Source of the DNA: Adenanthera pavonina
Lineage: Eukaryota; Streptophyta; Magnoliopsida; Fabales; Fabaceae
DNA length: 64,000 bases
Direction: 5' to 3'
Assembly (NCBI GenBank): GCA_026686845.1
Contig: JAIVEN010000007.1
Location: forward strand, 32,113,001 to 32,177,000
The notes beneath the pieces are model-generated. The model had not been told where the DNA came from. It did no database searches and saw only the letters and a program-made list of their open reading frames with translations. How positions within the stretch are numbered: position 1 is the first letter of the stretch; the number at the start of each line of letters is the position of its first letter. The position numbers and the translations under genes are program-made. This document shows, piece after piece, positions 24,805-35,714 of the stretch.

Positions 24805-26019
24805 GAAGAATGATCGAAATGCCGGTGCTTTTATTAAATGCAGAAGTTGATGATCAAAGACTCTTCTATCTACCTTGGCTTGTGTCCTTGCGCTGAAGCA
24901 ATGGGGTGTCAGTGAACAGCAAACTAATAAAGGTATTATGTTCATATAATTCATTAAATTGAGATATATATAACAATATCTATATATATATATATATGTG
25001 AAATTCCTTTACAAAATACACCCTCTATTATATAGTGCACTTTTATGATAAATTTATATTTTAAAATATAATATATTTTATAAATTACTAGTATAATTTT
25101 TTTAAGATTATCCCTAAGTAATAAAGCTCAAATATTTTTCATTAGAATGTTCCCTTCTGAAAGCATTTAATGTTATTTTTGGTTAACTGAATAGTTCGGT
25201 TCAACAAAAAACCAATAAGATAATGGTCCCATGGAAAAGGTGTAACTCTTCACGATAATGAAGGGATGGTTATTAATGGCCAAAAAAAAAAAAAGGAAAA
25301 AAGGTAGGTTAAAAAGAAAAACATAATTAATGTAGGGAATAGATTAATTACTGTCAAATGTGGGCAATTTGAGAAAAATATGTGTAAATATTTTAGTTAT
25401 TAGGTAACTACTATTTTAATTCATGTATAATAGTTAAAAATATATTATAAACTGGGATAGATGAAATAGAGTCCATAAAATAAAGTCAATATAAAATAAA
25501 ATATGTAAGGATATATATCTTGTTTCATTTTATTTATTGTTTTAAGATTTTTTTAGCATAGATTAATAATATCATTAAATATCCTATTATAATAAAATTA
25601 AATGATATTTTATAAAATATCACTAAATTAAATGTTAATCTCTCATCTTTTTTATTAGTCACGTTCTAGAAACATTCTATAGTCTTAAATATAAGTCACA
25701 TTTCATAATTTTTTTGAGCATTAATTGCATTATTTCTAACATACTCTTATTTATAAGTAAGAGAGAGAGTGAATTATTTAAATTTGTTATATTTAAGATA
25801 GGTAAAGATGAAAAGTACATCAATTTTAAGATAATTTTAATATTGTAACTATATTTTTTTGGTTTTAGTGAGTTGGTTGAAATTGACTTATATTCCTCAT
25901 GTTCACTATTATAAGTCATATTTACTTACTTTATACATAGTTAAGAAATTAGTTAATAGTCTTGATATTTTAACAAATTAACATAACTTTCCAAAATTAT
26001 TCTCATTAAATTATAACTA
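24805..26019. other. Intergenic, AT-rich
   Basis: Contains a (TA)n run near 24983. A MITE-like mosaic at 25675-25930 has ATTATAAGTCATATTTAC words in both orientations, with no clear ends. No gene. Confidence 0.4.
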
Positions 26020-26280
26020 ACTCCCTCCGGTCCATATTATAGGACATTTTGTATGAGAAGTTTTTGGTTCAAAATATAGATATTAGATTTTTTTTCCATT
26101 TTACCCTATTTTTAATTCTTTTTTATCCCCAATTTATAATCCTACAATAATAATAAAATAAAATATTTAATAAGGATAAAATATGAAATATTGATACTTT
26201 TTGCATTAATTTCAGGTGAAAAATAATTTTCTTAATATGTATATAATTGATACAAAATGTCTTGTAATGTTAATCGGGAG
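26020..26280. mobile_element. Stowaway-type MITE
   Basis: Left ACTCCCTCCGGTCCATATTATAGGACATTTT, right AAAATGTCTTGTAATGTTAATCGGGAG|TA. The interior is the reverse complement of the 19391-19682 copy (shared word GATACTTTTTGCATTAATTTCAG). Confidence 0.78.
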
Positions 26281-26772
26281 TAGTATCTTAATTGTATATC
26301 TCTTAATCTCTCACTACCATAAATTTTTTGTATATTCCCAAAAAGGGTAAAAATAAAGAATAATTATTAAATACTCCATAGATTTTATAAAATAACTTAT
26401 ATTTTAAAATATCAATTATTTAAAAATATGTCTTATAATAGATAGTAGAGAGATTATTAAAAGATAACTTATGCTTCATCTATCATTATTTTGAATAAAG
26501 AGTAAAATAGAAAAAGAAATAATTAATATATCATTAATAATATAAAATAACAAATAAATTGAAACATTAAATTTTTTTTAAAATAATAAATAAAATAGGA
26601 TTGAAGGAGTAAGAAGTACTCTCTCTATTCTTTTAATCTATAACATTTTAAGAAATTTTTTATTTTTTCATCTGTTATTTTAAGATTTCAAAATAATATT
26701 AATTACTACTTTTCCACTTATATCATATCTATCATATTTAAAATAAAATATAATATTAATTATTTTTTTCTA

Positions 26773-27039
26773 TTCCCTCTAATCCTCAATATAAGACCCT
26801 TTTAATCGAATCACTCGAATTAAGAATTGAAATTAAAACTAATTAACTATTTTGATTTTTCTGAAAATCCCAATATTTTTCCAAAACTACTCTTATTTAA
26901 TCTCTCTCTCTCTTTCTTTTTGGATACATTAAATAGGGACATTTTTTCTGAAAATGTATAATAAATACTATCTCGTATACTGTAGGGGTCTTATATTTAG
27001 GATCGGGATAAAAGATCTTATATATAGGACCAGAGTGAG
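26773..27039. mobile_element. Stowaway-type MITE, family 2
   Basis: TA|TTCCCTCTAATCCTCAATATAAGACC at the left, TATATATAGGACCAGAGTGAG|TA at the right. The interior includes CGAATTAAGAATTGAAATTAAAACTAATTAACT. Same family as the copies at 27169, 27347, 28055 and 32945. Confidence 0.75.
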
Positions 27040-27168
27040 TATTTATTTATTTATATAACATCATATTAATAAATTTGAAAGAAGTTCTACAATATTAATT
27101 ACATTTCTTATTTTACTTAAAAAAGGAGTAATAAGTTATTTTGAAATTATTAACTGGTATATTAGTTA

Positions 27169-27652
27169 CTCCTTTTAACCGAATCACGCAGATTAAGAAT
27201 TAGAATTAAAACTAATTAACTGTCTTAATTTTTCTGAAAATCCTAATATTTTTCTAAAATTATTTTTATTTAATCTCTTTTTCTTTTTTTTAGATACATT
27301 AGATATGAGCATTTTTCTGAAAATGTATAATAAATACTACCTTGTACTCCCTCCGGTCCTATATATATGATCTTCTATCCTGATCCTAAATATAAAATCC
27401 TTTACAATATATGAGGTAATATTTATTATACATTTCTAAAAAATATTCGTATTTAATGTATGTAAAGAGAAAGAGAAAGAGATTAAATAAGGATAGTATT
27501 AAAAAAATGTTGGAATTTTTAGAGAAATTGAGGTAGTTAATTAGTTTTAATTTTAATTTTTAATTTGTGTGATTTGATTAAAAGGAGCTTATATTAAAAA
27601 TTAGAGAGAGTATATTATAAAAAATCAGAATAAAAAATTTTATATATAGTAC
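27169..27652. mobile_element. Stowaway-type MITE, family 2, interrupted by a sister copy
   Basis: Left part 27169-27346 and right part 27611-27652 together make one family-2 MITE (left end shortened, right end worn). It is split at a TA by the copy at 27347-27610. Confidence 0.65.
27347..27610. mobile_element. Stowaway-type MITE, family 2, nested
   Basis: CTCCCTCCGGTCC at the left, AATTAGAGAGAG at the right, flanked by TA on each side (27345-27346, 27611-27612). Inverted relative to its host MITE. Confidence 0.78.
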
Positions 27653-28054
27653 TGGATAAAATAATTGTTAAAAAAATTATTAAATAGTATTAATTATTAC
27701 ACCACGTACGGTGCGCCCACGATGCAATAGACTCTATTCTTTTCTTCATTTGCACGACTCACTAGAACGTGATGAGCCATCGAAAGATCCAGATCGTAGC
27801 CCAAATCCTGACAAAGAATAATTATTATTGGCGAAATTAATTGTGGTTGTTGAGTTTTTGGATGGCAGTGCACGTGATACGATGAAGTGTCTTCAGAGTA
27901 TTTTAATTTAATTATAATTTTGGGTACATGAACGCTTCCATTTAATAATTATGTACTCTAAGATGCATTCAATTATGTTGGATTTTTTGATCAAAATATA
28001 ATAATAAAAAAATATTATCAATATATAATAATTTAAAAAATATTTTTTAATATA

Positions 28055-28315
28055 TATTTTTTAATTTTTAATATGAGATCTTTTTAATCAAACCACGTAA
28101 ATTAAGAATTAGAATTAAAATTAATTAATTATTTTGATTTTTTTTAAAAATTTTATTATTTTTCTAAAATTACTCTTATTTAATCTCTCTTTTTTTTTAG
28201 ATACATTAAATATATATATTTTTTAAAAATATATAATAAATATTATCTCATATATTATAAAAAATTTTATATTTAAGATCAAAATAAAAAATCTCTTTTA
28301 CAGAACCGGAGGAAA
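28055..28315. mobile_element. Stowaway-type MITE, family 2, diverged
   Basis: Interior AATTAAGAATTAGAATTAAAATTAATTAATT as in the other copies. Right end GAACCGGAGGAAA|TA. Left end degenerate, so the start is approximate. Confidence 0.55.
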
Positions 28316-28317
28316 TA

Positions 28318-29315
28318 CAATACTTTTCGGGAGTGGTAATGTGGTGTTTCGTGTTTACAGTGAAGTGTACCAAAGAAATCGTAAATTTGCATTACGATTT
28401 GAGGAAATCATAACTGACAACTACGATTTGAAAATTTAAGAAAAAAAATAAGTGGGAGAACATAATATTTTGATCAAATTTCCATTATGTTGTGTCCCTT
28501 ATTATAATATTTTCTTCGGTTAATATAAATTACTGGGAGAACAGATTTCACAACTTTAAGTTTTATTTAATCATTAAATAATTTTTTTAAATATGTCTTA
28601 TCAGAGATGTTGAACAAAAATGATGTATTTTATAATAAATAGAATGATATAATATTTAATTAGAGATAAATCTGAAAAATAAATTAAATTTAAAATAAAT
28701 TTAATAAATTTAACAATTTTTCTTTACATATATATATATAAAATATAATATAATATAATTAAAAATGATTTATTTTTTGTGATGGGAGAAAATAGTTTGA
28801 TCAACAACTAACAAAAACTTGTCCTACAAATATAAAACTTGTCCCACAAATATAAATTAAGGACAGGGTACCATATTATTTTGGCTTCGAAGGCATCGGA
28901 TCATGTGCAGGATTTTTGGATAATTCTTGTGGCGACTTTATAGGCCCAGTCAAGCAACCAGACATAATAATATGGCTCATTCTTTAAATTTCATATATTA
29001 TATAGAAATTGGCGCATCATGTATGATTGTTCACCATCTTTGAGATGCTCTTGTAATCATTTTATGATCTTTAGTTTATACAGTTCGAATATTATTTTTA
29101 GATCGAGACAGAGGAAAATGTAAAATTACATCTTAATTGATTAAACTTAACAAAGAAGTATTATTTTATACGTGTTAACCAAAAGGTTCTTGAATCAATT
29201 ATCAACCAAAAAGTTTGATGTAAAAAGATATTTCCATAGTAGATCATTTACACTTCCATTTTAAATTACCCTATTCATATATACTAATATTAAGTAATGA
29301 AAAGTTTCCTGTTAT
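28318..29315. other. Intergenic, downstream of P450 gene B
   Basis: No gene recognised. Short tandem words (ACTTGTCCYACAAATATAAA twice) near 28815-28858. An imperfect hairpin-like GATTTGAG/ACTACGATTTGAAA stretch is at 28375-28440. Confidence 0.4.
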
Positions 29316-29319
29316 AGGT

Positions 29320-29579
29320 GACAAAAAATGTTTTAACTGTAATTTCGGGTTACGAAGATGTACTACGACTAGGAATTTTATTCTATTTGTGAAGCTCTTT
29401 TGTTTTCTGAACATTGGACCATGTTATTTGTACTTATTTATTTTAAACCATCAATAAGGTTTTACAACAACCAAAACTAAACGACAAAGGCAAAACAGGT
29501 AGCTTAATAAGTACTTCATTCAGAGTCAAAAGATTTAGAGATATCGATGTTGGGACATATCATTGAGGCAATTATAGAG
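29320..29579 (-). other. 3' UTR and flank of gene B
   Basis: Follows the stop codon. It aligns with the flank of the P450 remnant at 10920-11078, so the unit of duplication included the 3' flank. Confidence 0.6.
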
Positions 29580-31653
29580 CTAGTGTTGATAACCAAGTGG
29601 AACCAGCAAGAGATTCTCCTTTCTTCTTACGTCCACACCAAACTTCTCAGACATATCAAATTCTTCACGAGTGATTCCATTTGGCAACTTCCAATCAAAA
29701 TGATAAAGCAAATTAGCTAGGGGAAGTTCAATGGAGGGTATAGCAAAGTTAATTCCAGGACAAATTCTCCTTCCAGCACCAAATGGTATAAATTCAAAGT
29801 TTGCTCCTTTAAAATCAATTGAATTATCCAAAAATCTCCCAGGCCTAAAAGTCTCAGCATCATCCCAAAACTTGGGATCTCTTCCTATCGCCCATCCATT
29901 GACAATGATTTTGGTTTTTTCGGGTATCTCATATCCATTGATCACACATCTCTCAGTATTTTCCCTTGGAACTAGCAGCGACGCAGGTGGATGTAGTCTT
30001 AAGGTTTCTTTCACAATTGAGTTCAAGTACTTCAGTTGGTGAATCTCACTTTCATCCACATATCCTTTTTCATGGTAGATCTTTCTGACCTCAGCTTGAG
30101 CCCTCTCCATCACCTTTGGGTTCTTCACCAATTCTGCCATTGCCCATTCTAGAGTAGTTGATGATGTCCCAGATCCAGCAAGGAATACATCCTGAAAATT
30201 TATGGGATAAGATTGCTATATCATATGAATTGATATATTTGGATGCTCACTTTGGACACCAATATTTTAGGTGAGCCACTCCAGCAGTAATTATCAATAT
30301 AGGTGGTTATTGTACAGGGCAAGTAAGATTAAACTATGAATATTTGAACCCATCAGTTTAATTCTCTAAGTACAACTAAATCATTTGGCTCCTGTATAAT
30401 ATTTTCAAAATCCATATATAATAATCAATACACGCATTCTCTCTAAACATTTAATTTAGTCTATAGTGCCTACTAACAAGATGTAAATTATAGGATATTA
30501 GAGTCATAGTTTACTCAAATATTATAATCAAAGTGGAGAGTATAGTACAAGTCAATCCCTAACGAATTTGAACAAGATGTGCATAAACCATATATACTGC
30601 AAAAACATAAGGTGTGCATAGCCTGTTTATGCGAAAGAGATTACTAAGATTATTGGGTCAGACTTCATGGCCATTAACCAGAATGATACAGCTGTTCATT
30701 TTTCATAAAATTAATTATATGAGTACATAATAAAGCTCGTAATGAATAAATTTCTTACACATGCTACTCACCAGAATGACGGCTTTGACGTGGTCGTGAG
30801 TTAGGGGAAATTCTAAATCTTTTCCTTGCTGAATCCTTAGAAGAACATCAAGTAGATTCTCCTCATTATTTTCATTGCTTCTTGCTTTTCTTTCTTTGTG
30901 ATCCCTGATGATGTTTTCCATTATTTGATCATTCAATCTGTGAATCCTTTCAAGTTTAGCTTTCATCCCTGTGATCACTTGAAGCACTTTGACAGAAGGA
31001 AAGAGATCAACAACTGAGAAACCTCCCAGCAGCTTCGAAATATCATCCATAGTAGATAGGAAAGCTTCTTGATCTCTAGACTTCTTACCAAAGGCGGCTC
31101 TTGTAGTTATGGAAGTTATGGTGGTGAATATTTTCTCACTAAGATTTATGATTGACCCTTCATTAGAGCAGATATCTTTGACTAGTGCAGATACCTCCTC
31201 TTCCCGAATGAACCTGAAGGATCGAACACGTTTTGCACTTAAAAGCTCCAAAGTACATATTTTTCGGAGTTCCCTCCAATGGTTTCCATACGGGGCAAAT
31301 CCAATGTCTTCATAGTTGTAACAGATAATCTGGGCAGCAAGAAGATGAGGCCTACTGGAGAAGATAAGGTCATGGGTTTTATAAATCTCTTTGGCCATTT
31401 CTGAGGATGAGACTATAACATTGGATGTCTCTCCTAGCTGAAGGTGCATTAAGGATCCATACTTTTTGGCCAAGTTTCTTAAAGAGTGATGGGGCAGTGA
31501 CCCTACAATTTGATGGATGTTCCCTACAAGAGGTAACTTCAATGGCCCTGGGGGTAGTGGCAGGGATTTTTTGGATTTCTTTGGATTTGATCGCTTGTAT
31601 ATCAGAAGAAGGAAGCAAAACAAGGTGAAGAGGAAGATCTGAATGATCTCCAT
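29580..31653 (-). CDS. Cytochrome P450, CYP71 clan (gene B), complete
   Basis: Exon 1 30772-31653 and exon 2 29580-30191, with a 580-bp GT-AG phase-0 intron, give 497 residues, normal for CYP71D/CYP71BE-like enzymes. N-terminal membrane anchor (about 4-20), LPPGP hinge (about 32-37), C-helix HWRELRKIC, K-helix ETLR (356-359), PGRF in place of PERF (411-414), heme loop FIPFGAGRRICPG with Cys438. The I-helix motif reads AGSGTSS (299-305): Gly302 stands where most P450s have Asp/Glu next to Thr303. The frame is intact and both splice sites are canonical, so it is probably expressed. Expected role: ER-bound, NADPH-dependent oxidation of a small hydrophobic substrate such as a terpenoid; the actual substrate is unknown. 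Paralogue of gene A and of the 10915-11455 remnant. Confidence 0.93.
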
Positions 31654-31701
31654 GATTACAAAATTGCGATGTTATATGTTGTATAGTGTAGAATTATTTA
31701 A

Positions 31702-31710
31702 CTTATATAG
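31702..31710 (-). promoter_or_regulatory. TATA box of P450 gene B
   Basis: Minus-strand CTATATAAG about 50 bases before the ATG, the same spacing as in gene A. Confidence 0.6.
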
Positions 31711-31876
31711 ATCAGTGTGGCATGGAATTTGCATGCGCAATCGTTGAATCTAATATTAATAAATAAATTCCTTTTTCAACCTAATGTGACGTACAAGTAA
31801 TTAATCTTGTGGTTCAGCATTGAAAATCAACATACTATATTTTTAACTCATCTTAAAATTTTAGATTAATCACTTA

Positions 31877-32198
31877 CCCTCTCCATTTCTAAATATAAGA
31901 AATAACGGAGAGAGTTTCCATGTTTCATAATATAAGGGGCACATGAGATTTATCTGGTGTATTTAATAATTTTTCCAAAGATAACCCTAATTAAGATAGT
32001 ATTTTTTTTAAATTTAGTAGTACAATTCATTTATATTAATTACATGATGTAAAAGTTACTAATATTAAATAAAGGTATTTTTGGAAACTATTTTATATTC
32101 TAGATAAATTTATTAATTTTTCTATCTGCATAATTTTATTTTTTATCCCTTATATTAAGAAATCTTTTGTCTTTTATGTTGTTGAGGAAGGAAGAGAG
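31877..32198. mobile_element. Stowaway-like MITE in upstream unit 1
   Basis: Inserted as CACTTA|CCCTCTCCATTTC...GGAAGAGAG|TAATTGTC. Unit 2 has CGCTTAATTGTC without it, which fixes both borders and the TA duplication. Confidence 0.8.
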
Positions 32199-32463
32199 TA
32201 ATTGTCAAGTGAATAAAAAGCAATTCATAATCATTTGACTAGTGCAGATGCCTGGTGTTCTACGTGATCTTTGGTCAACTTTGTGAGTATATATTAATTT
32301 CAGGAAACAGAACATTTAACAGTCATCAAGTTAATTAGTTAACAAAATTAAACAAACAATTTGCATGCGCAATCGTTGAATCTAATATTAATAAATAAAT
32401 TCCTTTTTCAACCTAATGTGAAGTAGCTATTAATCTTGTGGTTTAGCATTTAAAATCAACATA

Positions 32464-32737
32464 CTCCCTCTAGTTTAAAATATAAGTTCTTTTTAAAATT
32501 TTTTTTATCTAAAATATAGGTCCTATTTAGGTAAAGTTAAAAGTATTAATTAATTTTTTTTTAATTTATCCTTATCTTTAATTAATTTATGATAGAAAAA
32601 CTTATCTTAGAAATCATCTTTATTAAAGATAATATTAGAGTATAATAGAAGTTTTTGACAAATTTACTTAATTTTACTCCTTTCTTTAGTCTATGTGCAG
32701 TTAATCAAATAATACTTATATTTAAGATTGGAGAAAG
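32464..32737. mobile_element. Stowaway-like MITE in upstream unit 2
   Basis: Inserted as CATA|CTCCCTCTAG...TTGGAGAAAG|TATATTTTCAAG. Unit 1 reads CATACTATATTTTTAAC without it. Confidence 0.8.
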
Positions 32738-32944
32738 TATATATTTTCAAGCCATCTTAAAAATTTACATTAATCGCTTAATTGTCAAGTAAATAAAAAA
32801 CAATTCATAATCATTTGACAAGTGTAGATACCTCGTGTTCTACGTGATCATTAGTCAACTTTGTGACTTTTACTTGCGCCAATTATCATGTATATATTAA
32901 TTTCAGGAAAGAGAACATTTAATAGTCATCAAGTTAGTTAACAA

Positions 32945-33180
32945 CCTTTTATTCTGATAATAAATATAGAATCTTTACGAGATAGTATTTATTATATATT
33001 TTTAAAAAATATTTTTATTTAATATATTTTAAAAAGAAAAAAAGATTAACTAAGACTAATTTTGAAAAAAATACTGTAATTTTTAGAAAAATTAAGGTAG
33101 TTAACTAACTTTAATTCTCATTCTTAATCCACTTAATCCATATAATTTAATTAAAATGGTCTTATATTAAGAAATGAAAG
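32945..33180. mobile_element. Stowaway-type MITE, family 2, diverged
   Basis: Reverse-oriented copy with TAGTATTTATTATATATTT and AATTAAAATGGTCTTATATTAAGAAATG. Ends worn; borders approximate. Confidence 0.55.
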
Positions 33181-33182
33181 GA

Positions 33183-33609
33183 AAAATATATAGCCATGTG
33201 AGCCTATTTTCATTTGGTAAAATGTAAAAGATTAGCCTTTATCTATTAATATTTTCCCAATTTTCTATCGTGTATTGGACGAAGATGTTGCTAGCTTATG
33301 ACAATTTCTAATTGCATCTGGTTTGTGTTTTCCTTCACTAATGAAATTATTTAGAAAAAACCCACTTATCTATATATTTAATAAAATTTACAGAAAGTTA
33401 TGTTATTAAATATTGAATATATATAAATCAAGTTATAGTGTTAACAAGATATAAACCATGCAACTTATTATTTAAGTTTCACACAATACATAAATAAATA
33501 TGTTTTGTTGTATTAAAACTTATCTGATACCTAATTTTTATTTGCCTTGTACTTTTCTTTTTAAATTTACAAAAGAAAAAAATTATAATTAATCCTCATA
33601 TATATTAGT
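33183..33609. other. Intergenic, AT-rich
   Basis: Nothing recognised. Confidence 0.4.
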
Positions 33610-33611
33610 TC

Positions 33612-33690
33612 ACCACTACATAAATGGCCTTTGGCAGCGCACATACGCCAATGCTTCTTAAAGAAGTTATTTGCTGGCACATCACAAGGG
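33612..33690. mobile_element. CACTA-like end fragment
   Basis: CACTACATAAATGGCCTTTGGCAGCG followed by CGCCAATGC and TTGCTGGCAC. Resembles a CACTA terminus with subterminal motif, with no partner end in reach. Confidence 0.35.
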
Positions 33691-35190
33691 TATAAATTGT
33701 AACAAATAATATAAAGTGAGTAGAGAATTGTTCTCACAAAAATTTGGTATTAAAACTTAGTTAAATATTAATTATCATACTTTTACTTAATTTGACCAAT
33801 ATGAATAACAAGGGCAAAAATATACAAAATAAATTACATTACAATTAGATATTAGCAGTAATTTTAAAAGAAGAGAGATGTTAATCTTAAGAAATTCATG
33901 TTATTTTTGCATATTTTCCTTAGGTTAATTGTGTAAATTTTTTACTTAAAGGCTTTATCCATAAACTTTATTGCTTAATTAATTTGCATATTTTAGCTTT
34001 GCTTTTGTATTTGGTAGCTTTTATTATTTTGTTTTCTTATAGGGATTTTTGGAAAGAGAATCCACTCAAGCCTTGTGAAAGGGCCTAAAAAACACTAGAA
34101 AATAGAAAACAAGCATCAAGGGCCAAACTACATCTAAATGGAGCAAAAAAATATTTTATGCATATCAAGATGAAACAGAGCTAGCCACGGCTACAAAGTG
34201 AAAAGAAGCAGAAAAATCTATATAGATGAGAAGCCAGCCACGGCACCCAAGTAGCTAGCTGCGGTGCCCACCTGCACAGCAAAATACAGAATTTCATTTT
34301 TTCCCTTTGACTTTGGTTGTCATTTTGGACCTCTTGGAGGCTCTCAGAGACTTTGGAAACATGAGGGAAGGCTTGGAGAGGTTAGGGTTGAAGATTTGAA
34401 GCTCTATTCTGAAGTTTATCTTACTTTCTCCTCTCTTTTTTGGTTTTGCTGCTATAGTTTGATGTTTTAGTGTTTTCATTGACTAATTTGGCTATAAATC
34501 AAACTATGTGTGGGTATGTTTCCATTCTTTTAGGATTATTTGTAGCTTAAACATGGATTAACTAGTGCTTATTTCTTTTTCCTATTTGTGATTAATGCTA
34601 TGTGTGTGTTTATTTGTGTTTTATTATGCTCTTGGTTGATTGACCATCAATTAGAGGTATTTGGGTTTCTCTAGTCAAGCTAGAGATAGGAAGATTGAAG
34701 TAGACCATGCAATAAATATTGTGGGATTGTGAAGTTCACAATGATTGATGGAACAATTTGCTCTTATATAGAATAGAAATATACCTATGGACCTCACAAA
34801 GTCACATTAGATTTGTGCTCTATGCAGCTAATTGACTATTTTGGCAAAAGAATGTAGATTAAGTTGATTAGGAAGCTTTATTTACATTAAGAGATGCTTA
34901 AAAGTGTAACTAAATCCTAGACTTTCATATAATTGCATTAAGAAACAAAGACGAAAGAGGTAATTAACTACTATATGAAGTGATTAAGTTAAAAATAATT
35001 CTAGGTTGTCTCTTTATTTGGAATCACCACTAACATATAAACTTAATATAGTTAGTTTATTTGTACTTTACTCTTTGATTATTTGTGTTACTCAAATCAG
35101 GCAAAATTGTGATAATTGATTGCCAACCAGATATTGGAATCAAATCCTTATGAGAATGATACTCTACTCATTTTATATTACTTGTCACGA
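33690..35190. mobile_element. LTR-like element with opposed similar ends
   Basis: The right end (ATGAGAATGATACTCTACTCATTTTATATTACTTG) resembles the 3' ends of Tat/Athila-type gypsy LTRs. The left end (33690-33750) is a diverged reverse complement of it. In between are leader-like sequence with GCCACGGC repeats (34183, 34238) and a pyrimidine/purine-rich block, but no coding domain. Could be a foldback of two LTR pieces or a non-autonomous element. Confidence 0.35.
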
Positions 35191-35711
35191 CCTGTAAGCG
35201 CGGTATAACTAGGTGGTGAACATGAGACAACCTAGAATTTTTATGGCTAAAATTATTTCATTACATATGAATTACCCACTCTTCATTAGTTAGAATGGCA
35301 TTTACATGTATAGTCTACGATTCAAAGAATTGAGTTTAATTAGTCGTATTTTTTTTTTCAAAAAAGAGAAGTATAAAATAAAAAGAGCCGCAATATTTGA
35401 CCGCTTAACACATGAAAACAAAAGTATTGATTTTCAATCATATAACACCCCTCCTCGACAAAAAAAAAAAAAAGCTGACGACGTTCTCATCAATATATTA
35501 TTATGTTATATAAAATTGATAAAAAACGCATTATTTACTAACCATGAAAATTATAAAAATAGGTCTGGCGACTTTCTCTCTGTCTGTATAGTCTACACAC
35601 AAACAAAACACATGGGTTAGGCGATAGACACGCACACACCACCTGGTTAGGTGATTTTCTAATTGATGTCCAGTCCAAGAGAGGGGAAAATTTCTTCTAA
35701 CAATAATTTAG
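35191..35711. other. Unassigned; starts with a possible LTR edge
   Basis: TGTCACGACCTGTAAGCGCGG at 35183 resembles the start of some plant gypsy LTRs, but no matching end was found. A poly-A run is at 35459-35474. The 104-codon open frame here shows no family features. Confidence 0.3.
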
Positions 35712-35714
35712 TAA

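Larger units (their letters stand above)
31728..32945. repeat. Tandem duplication of the gene B upstream region
   Basis: Unit 1 (31728-32345) and unit 2 (32361-32945) share ATTTGCATGCGCAATCGTTG..., then ATCAACATACT, then AATTGTCAAGTRAATAAAAARCAATTC, then TTCAGGAAASAGAACATTTAA. Unit 1 holds a MITE at 31877-32198, unit 2 a different one at 32464-32737. Without the MITEs the units are near 300 bp. Because this is the promoter side of gene B, it may alter its expression. Confidence 0.82.

Noticed and set aside
35183..35203. Possible LTR start TGTCACGACC
   Set aside because: No end with TG...CA and target duplication could be paired; kept only as a remark.
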